Below are positions 33,408 through 37,424 of a stretch of DNA of 37,424 nt, piece after piece. The position numbers and the translations under genes are program-made. This DNA comes from Bacteroidota bacterium (GTDB lineage: Bacteria > Bacteroidota > Bacteroidia > B-17B0 > Aurantibacillaceae). The DNA is taken from the NCBI GenBank assembly GCA_030692515.1, contig JAUXZS010000035.1, forward strand, positions 1 through 37,424, in the 5' to 3' direction. Every line of letters starts with the position of its first letter. Position 1 is the stretch's first letter. The notes below the pieces were generated by a model. It searched no databases. It had not been told where the DNA came from and saw nothing but the letters and a program-made list of their open reading frames with translations.

Positions 33408-34949
33408 TTATCCGGCCCAACCGTCTCTATCTAAACTTCTGTATTGAATCGCCTCAGCAATGTGATTTGTTTCAATAGCTTTTGAATTTTCTAAGTCAGC
33501 AATTGTACGGGCTACTTTTAAAATTCTATCGTAGGCTCTTGCACTTAAACCCAATCGTTCCATAGCGTTTTTTAAAAGCGAATTTCCAACTTCGTTTAAT
33601 TGACAATAGGATTTTAAATCTTTGGTGCGCATTTGAGCATTGCAATGCACATTTTCATCCTCCACAAATCGCTCACTTTGAATTAATCTTGCATTAATCA
33701 CTCTTTCTCTTATATTTTTGCTTGCCTCTGCATTTGTTTGTTTACTTAATTCGCTAAAAGGCACGGGCGTAACTTCAATGTGCAAGTCAATTCTATCTAA
33801 TAAGGGTCCGCTTATTTTATTTAAATATTTTTGCACGATGCCTGGTGCGCAAACACATTCCTTTTCTGGGTGATTATAATAACCACAGGGACAAGGATTC
33901 ATACTTGCTATTAACATAAAGCTTGCAGGATAATCTACGCTAAATTTTGCTCGGCTAATATTTACAACTCTATCCTCTAACGGTTGGCGCATTACCTCAA
34001 GTACAGTTCTTTTAAATTCTGGCAATTCATCTAAAAACAAAACACCATTATGTGCTAAACTAATTTCGCCGGGTTGCGGGTTGTTCCCTCCTCCAACTAA
34101 TGCCACATCACTTATTGTGTGGTGCGGACTGCGAAACGGGCGCTGAGTAATTAATCCTTTTCCACCTTTACCGGTTTTACCTGCAACACTATGAATTTTT
34201 GTGGTTTCAAGCGCTTCATTTAATGTGAGTGGAGGCAAAATACTTGGTAAGCGTTTACTTAACATAGTTTTACCTGCGCCAGGAGGCCCAATTAATATGG
34301 CGTTATGTCCACCAGCGGCAGCAATTTCTAAGGCACGCTTAATATTTTCCTGACCTTTTACATCCGAAAAATCAAACTCAATGTTTTCTATTTGATTTAA
34401 AAAAACAGTGTTTAAATCTATTTTAGCTTTTGGTAATTCTTCCTTATTATTAAAAAAATCAATAACCTGTTTAATATTGTTAGCATATAAAACCTCCAAT
34501 CCATCAACAACCGCGGCCTCGCCAGAATTTATTTCAGGTAAAATAATTCCTTTAAAACCTTCTTTTTTTGCTTGTATTGCAATTGGAAGCGCTCCTTTTA
34601 TGGGCCTAATGTCGCCGTCAAGCGCTAATTCACCCATTATTACATAGTCGGCAATTTTTTCGGAAAGAATTTGTTCGCTTGCTGCTAAAATTCCAACCGC
34701 TATAGTTAAATCATAGGCAGAGCCCTCTTTGCGAATGTCCGCGGGAGCCATATTAACAGTAATTTGTTTGCCGGGAATTTTATATCCGTGTTGTTTTAAA
34801 GCGGTATCAATACGTTGTTGGCTTTCTTTAACAGCACTGTCCGGTAATCCCACTAAATAAAAATTAATACCTATTGCAACACTTACCTCAACGGTAACTT
34901 TAGTAGCATTAATGCCTTGTACAGCATATCCAAACGTTTTCACCAACAT
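33408..34949 (-). CDS. YifB-family (ComM/Mg-chelatase-like) AAA+ ATPase
   Basis: The 513-residue protein has the family's three parts. An N-terminal Lon-like domain (1-165) opens MLVKTFGYAVQGINA and GLPDSAVKESQQRI. The central AAA+ Mg-chelatase domain has Walker A GPPGAGKT (221-228), Walker B VLFLDELPEF and the Cys-rich MNPCPCGYY insert. The C-terminal Mg-chelatase domain contains LGLSARAYDRILKVART. In Vibrio and Haemophilus the orthologue ComM is a DNA-branch-migration helicase of natural transformation. The same role is plausible here, alongside the HhH/ComEA-like gene 5 kb away. It heads the transcript with the kinase (7 bp) and holA. Confidence 0.94.
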   Translation of the reverse strand: MLVKTFGYAVQGINATKVTVEVSVAIGINFYLVGLPDSAVKESQQRIDTALKQHGYKIPGKQITVNMAPADIRKEGSAYDLTIAVGILAASEQILSEKIADYVIMGELALDGDIRPIKGALPIAIQAKKEGFKGIILPEINSGEAAVVDGLEVLYANNIKQVIDFFNNKEELPKAKIDLNTVFLNQIENIEFDFSDVKGQENIKRALEIAAAGGHNAILIGPPGAGKTMLSKRLPSILPPLTLNEALETTKIHSVAGKTGKGGKGLITQRPFRSPHHTISDVALVGGGNNPQPGEISLAHNGVLFLDELPEFKRTVLEVMRQPLEDRVVNISRAKFSVDYPASFMLIASMNPCPCGYYNHPEKECVCAPGIVQKYLNKISGPLLDRIDLHIEVTPVPFSELSKQTNAEASKNIRERVINARLIQSERFVEDENVHCNAQMRTKDLKSYCQLNEVGNSLLKNAMERLGLSARAYDRILKVARTIADLENSKAIETNHIAEAIQYRSLDRDGWAG

Positions 34950-35024
34950 ACATGCAAGATAACCAATTTTCTAACATTTAAAATCTATATTTTATGTATT
35001 AATTTAAACAAGGCAAGATTAATT

Positions 35025-35054
35025 TTTGATTTTTTGATTTTTTTTGTAGGTTTG
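35025..35054 (+). promoter_or_regulatory. Promoter with -33 TTTG and -7 TAGGTTTG boxes
   Basis: TTTG at 35025-35028 and TAGGTTTG at 35047-35054 are 18 bp apart, an arrangement typical of Bacteroidota housekeeping promoters. The ATG of the small secreted protein follows at 35073. A second TTTG at 35033-35036 is too close to be the partner. Confidence 0.55.
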
Positions 35055-35072
35055 ATTAAATATTATTAAAAA

Positions 35073-35507
35073 ATGAAAAAAATATTACTAGCCGCTTCTT
35101 TGTTTATAGCATTAACTTCTTTTTCTCAAGAAAAAACAATTGAACTAAACTGTTATAACAAATGGGCAGCCAAATTTGAAGATAGAGGCGCAGAAGAAGT
35201 AAAAGATGGTGTTTATGATGATGTGATTATAACTACCCGCATGGGAGCAAAAGCTACATGTAATAACGGTAAAGCTGAAATAAGAAACGGAAAATTGGTG
35301 AAGTTTTATATTTTACTAAGTGACGGCAGTCATGAAGAAGTTAAAAGAACTTGGAAAAACTCATCAAACGAAAATGTTACTATCATTAACGGCATTAGCA
35401 AAAGTATGATTTCGGTACATAATGAGTTAATTAACGTGCTTTTTCCAAGTAAAATAAAGGCAAAAAAAGCAAAAGCTACAACTGCTCCTGATCCTACAGA
35501 CGATTAA
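35073..35507 (+). CDS. Small secreted protein of unknown function
   Basis: The 144-residue protein begins MKKILLAASLFIALTSFSQ, a signal peptide with cleavage before EK. The mature protein (about 125 residues) has a single Cys pair (NCYNKW and ATCNNGK) and a beta-rich middle with IITTRMGAKATCNNG. It ends in a Lys/Ala/Pro-rich, charged tail (KIKAKKAKATTAPDPTDD) that looks disordered. No family is recognised. It has its own promoter and is followed by a 432-bp non-coding region containing stem-loops. It is divergent from the yifB-kinase-holA group. Confidence 0.75.
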   Translation: MKKILLAASLFIALTSFSQEKTIELNCYNKWAAKFEDRGAEEVKDGVYDDVIITTRMGAKATCNNGKAEIRNGKLVKFYILLSDGSHEEVKRTWKNSSNENVTIINGISKSMISVHNELINVLFPSKIKAKKAKATTAPDPTDD

Positions 35508-35591
35508 TAGTCTTGCTCCTACGTTAAAACATAAAACAAATTTTACATTTAGTTTTTTACCGCGATTTCATTTTGATCTTTTGCAGAGATA

Positions 35592-35644
35592 GCTGCTGAC
35601 TAAGCTGTGCGGTTAGGATATTATGCGCACAGACAAGAGCTTAG
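35592..35644. repeat. Imperfect stem-loop I
   Basis: CTAAGCT (35600-35606) pairs with AGCTTAG (35638-35644), and inner GTGCG (35607-35611) with CGCAC (35626-35630), the latter side carrying a 7-base bulge. Outer arms CTGC/GCAG extend it partly. Confidence 0.6.
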
Positions 35645-35655
35645 GCAGGCAGTGG

Positions 35656-35691
35656 TTTTTCTTTCGCTGTATCTACCGTGCGAAAGAAAAA
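35656..35691. repeat. Perfect 12-bp stem-loop II
   Basis: TTTTTCTTTCGC (35656-35667) is the exact reverse complement of GCGAAAGAAAAA (35680-35691), with a 12-base loop. The A/T-rich outer stem gives it a terminator-like look, and it may end transcription of the secreted protein gene. Confidence 0.85.
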
Positions 35692-35714
35692 ATCTCCTTT
35701 CAAAAGATTAAAAG

Positions 35715-35756
35715 CGTTTTGGTTACTTTTGCGCGACAAAAGTGACAAAAAAAACG
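35715..35756. repeat. Stem-loop III with GCGCGA-type loop
   Basis: GTTACTTTTG (35722-35731) pairs with CAAAAGTGAC (35737-35746), with one T-G wobble, around CGCGA. Flanking CGTTTT (35715-35720) and AAAACG (35751-35756) extend the symmetry with an offset. Confidence 0.7.
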
Positions 35757-35862
35757 TCTAAAGCTTTAGGTTTCGGTTTATTGATTCCAATATGCTTTTA
35801 TTATTTATTTAATAAATTAATTGTACATTATAAAGTATTTGAAAATAATCTAATTACTGATA

Positions 35863-35905
35863 TTTGTCATGTAAGTTGGTCTGCAAATGACACTTTTATG
35901 ACAAA
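35863..35905. promoter_or_regulatory. 8-bp inverted repeat upstream of hemA
   Basis: TTTGTCAT (35863-35870) and ATGACAAA (35898-35905) are exact reverse complements 27 bp apart. A second ATGACA lies inside (35887-35892). The site is 35-77 bp before the hemA start and could be an operator or a weak hairpin. Confidence 0.3.
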
Positions 35906-35939
35906 CAAAACCCAATAATATACCATATTTGCGGTATAA

Positions 35940-37169
35940 TTGGACTCCTTTAAAATAATAGCTTTTACTCACAAAAATCTTCCATTCGACCTGATTGGAA
36001 AATTACACCTTAACCAAGACGAACAAACAACAGTTTTAGGAGCCGTAAAATTAAATTTTGGCTTTAACGAGTTTTTGTTTTTATGTACCTGCAATAGAGT
36101 TGAATTGTTTATTGATTCATCGCACGAAATAAATACAGTTTTTATTAAAGAACTCATTCTGTTTTTAAACAGTCGCCTAAATAATGTTGAAGCAAATACT
36201 TTGTCGGAAAATGCAGCAGTTTATTTAGGAGACGAAGCCGTTGAACATATTTTAAAAGTTGCTTCTTCTTTAGATTCGATGGTGGTTGGAGAAAGAGAAA
36301 TTATAACACAAGTTAGAAAAGCTTACGATTTTTGCAACATGTTAGGTTTAACCGGTGATTTTATTCGCTTACTAACCAAACAAACTATTGAAACCGCAAA
36401 AGACATTTATACCAATACCGACATTGCAAAAAATCCGGTTTCGGTTGCCTCTTTAGCATACAGACAATTGCGCAACTTAGGAATTAAAAACGACGCGCGT
36501 ATTTTATTTGTTGGCAGTGGCGAAACCAATACTATTTTAGCAAGCTATTTACAAAAACATAAATTTGCCAACTTTACAGTATTTAACCGTTCGCTGGTTG
36601 GCGCAGAAAAATTAGCAACTACTCTTAAAGGAAAAGCTTTTGAGTTAAGTACGTTGTTAAATTTTGAAAAAGGTTTTGATGTTTTAATTGTTTGCACATC
36701 TAGCAACGAAGTTTTAATTACTCCTCAAATATTTGCGCAGTTAAACGGAAACGAAACCTCTAAAAAAGTAATTATTGATTTAGCAATTCCTGCCAATGTA
36801 GATGAGGCTGTGGCAAAAAACAAACAGGTAAATTATATCGATCTTAATTCTTTAAAACTACAAGCCGATGCTAATTTACAATTGCGCAAAAATGAAGTTG
36901 AAAAATGCGAACACATTATTAAAAATAAAACCGAACAATTTAAATGGCTGCATAAAGAGCGCCGAATTGAGTTGGCTTTTGGCGAAGTACCCAAACAAGT
37001 AAAGGCCATTAAAGATTTTGCGGTAAATGAAGTGTTTGCCAAAGAAATAAATTTATTAGACCCCAACAGCAAAGAAGTTTTAGAAAAAGTACTTAGCTAC
37101 GTAGAAAAAAAATACAACGCAGTAGCCATTAAAACTGCTAAAGAAGTATTGTTGAATCCGAGGGATTAG
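35940..37169 (+). CDS. hemA: Glutamyl-tRNA reductase
   Basis: The 409-residue enzyme reduces glutamyl-tRNA to glutamate-1-semialdehyde with NADPH, the committed step to 5-aminolevulinate. The start is TTG 35940, directly preceded by an in-frame TAA. It opens MDSFKIIAFTHKNLP as expected for the family, and the next in-frame ATG is far downstream. The catalytic domain has Cys51 in LCTCNRVELF and VVGEREIITQVRKAY. The NADPH domain has ARILFVGSGETN. The C-terminal dimerisation helix spans about 310-409. A CATATTTG box (35924-35931, one mismatch to TAnnTTTG) ends 8 bp before the start, so the mRNA leader may be very short. It ends at a hairpin terminator. Confidence 0.95.
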   Translation: MDSFKIIAFTHKNLPFDLIGKLHLNQDEQTTVLGAVKLNFGFNEFLFLCTCNRVELFIDSSHEINTVFIKELILFLNSRLNNVEANTLSENAAVYLGDEAVEHILKVASSLDSMVVGEREIITQVRKAYDFCNMLGLTGDFIRLLTKQTIETAKDIYTNTDIAKNPVSVASLAYRQLRNLGIKNDARILFVGSGETNTILASYLQKHKFANFTVFNRSLVGAEKLATTLKGKAFELSTLLNFEKGFDVLIVCTSSNEVLITPQIFAQLNGNETSKKVIIDLAIPANVDEAVAKNKQVNYIDLNSLKLQADANLQLRKNEVEKCEHIIKNKTEQFKWLHKERRIELAFGEVPKQVKAIKDFAVNEVFAKEINLLDPNSKEVLEKVLSYVEKKYNAVAIKTAKEVLLNPRD

Positions 37170-37181
37170 TTCAAATAAAAA

Positions 37182-37210
37182 GAGCCAACTTAATTCGTTG
37201 GCTCGTTTAT
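37182..37210. terminator. Stem-loop terminator between hemA and the convergent gene
   Basis: GAGCCAAC (37182-37189) pairs perfectly with GTTGGCTC (37197-37204) around a 7-base loop, with A-rich sequence before and GTTTAT after. The T-run is short, so strength is uncertain. Confidence 0.65.
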
Positions 37211-37270
37211 AATAGTAGTTTATATTAACTAACACACTACTTAATAACTATTACTTTTAGGCTCTCTTTG

Positions 37271-37424
37271 TTAATACTGCACAACAACAAATCCAGTTCT
37301 GGTTTCTTTGTCGCCATCTAAAAATTCTATAACGTAATAATAAGTTGCTGCTGGTACTTTATCTGCTCCAAGAGTTATTGCAGTGGTATTAACATAACCA
37401 TTCCAGGAGTTGTCGTAATTTGTT
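37271..37424 (-). CDS. C-terminus of a T9SS type B (gliding motility-associated) protein, partial
   Basis: The minus-strand frame is open from the right edge to a TAA at 37271-37273, 50 complete codons. The translation contains NSWNGYVNTTAITLGADKVP, then AATYYYVIEFLDGDKETRTG and ends FVVVQY. The W-G-Y spacing, PAATYYYVI strand and aromatic end match the CHU_C type B sorting domain. The rest of the protein, probably a large surface adhesin, lies beyond the window. Confidence 0.8.
   Translation of the reverse strand, partial: TNYDNSWNGYVNTTAITLGADKVPAATYYYVIEFLDGDKETRTGFVVVQY

Larger units (their letters stand above)
35508..35939. other. 432-bp non-coding region with stem-loops
   Basis: No credible gene was found here on either strand. 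It holds three stem-loops between 35592 and 35756 and an 8-bp inverted repeat with a -7-like box before hemA. The first part is of more mixed base composition than the AT-rich surroundings. Translated remnants on the minus strand (VFFVTFVAQK, GDFFFRTVDTAKEKPL) are short and broken by stops. Confidence 0.7.

Noticed and set aside
33700-34000. Cys-rich CPCG motif of YifB as a separate zinc-finger gene
   Set aside because: It is the normal insert in the Mg-chelatase-like domain of this family.
35560-35760. Possible tRNA or riboswitch in the hemA upstream region
   Set aside because: No cloverleaf, T-loop consensus or known riboswitch core is visible; only simple stem-loops are supported.

Overview
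The window is 37.4 kb of AT-rich, densely coding chromosomal DNA from a member of the Bacteroidota. Several signs point that way. There is a fused LpxC-FabZ gene. Both known classes of type IX secretion (T9SS) C-terminal signals occur: a type A tail at 18214-19200, and type B 'gliding motility' tails at 12875-16057 and at the right edge. Ig/PKD-like adhesins, family-typical DUF4197 and DUF4421 proteins and an ABC-2 permease/M1 peptidase fusion are present. Promoter-like TAnnTTTG boxes lie upstream of A-rich leaders. Order and genus cannot be fixed from the sequence. I saw no rRNA, tRNA, CRISPR array, transposase, integrase or prophage gene.

Layout. 1-2306 (-): 5' end of a very large secreted adhesin and a small secreted protein. 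2427-8345: cinA, a DUF4197 protein, a UbiD-family decarboxylase, a DUF4421 outer-membrane protein and an MscS channel. 8357-12794: MazG-like pyrophosphohydrolase, a secreted protein possibly related to polymorphic toxin type 23, aroK, a SiaB-like kinase, hemB and a lipoprotein lytic transglycosylase. 12875-19200: a T9SS type B adhesin, a multipass membrane protein coupled to a two-domain thioredoxin protein, and a T9SS type A protein ending in a strong terminator. 19308-24401: an ABC export unit (permease/M1 peptidase and ATPase) split by a 489-bp unit made of a GIY-YIG nuclease gene between two related imperfect palindromes. 24507-27356: lipid A genes lpxC-fabZ and lpxA with an ABC ATPase. 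27407-34949: helix-hairpin-helix protein, amino-acid permease, small membrane protein, holA, TPR histidine kinase and a YifB/ComM AAA protein. 35073-37169: a small secreted protein, a 432-bp non-coding region with several stem-loops, and hemA. 37271-end: the C-terminus of another T9SS type B protein.

Most of the content is chromosomal housekeeping: tetrapyrrole synthesis (hemA, hemB), aromatic amino acids (aroK), lipid A and fatty acid synthesis, replication (holA) and envelope or secretion functions. The least ordinary part is 23036-23524. A TTG-initiated GIY-YIG gene with palindromic flanks sits exactly between two genes expected to be adjacent, which suggests a small mobile or repeat-associated unit comparable in layout to REP sequences with their RAYT genes. 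The structured intergenic region at 35592-35756 is the second candidate for a dispersed repeat family.
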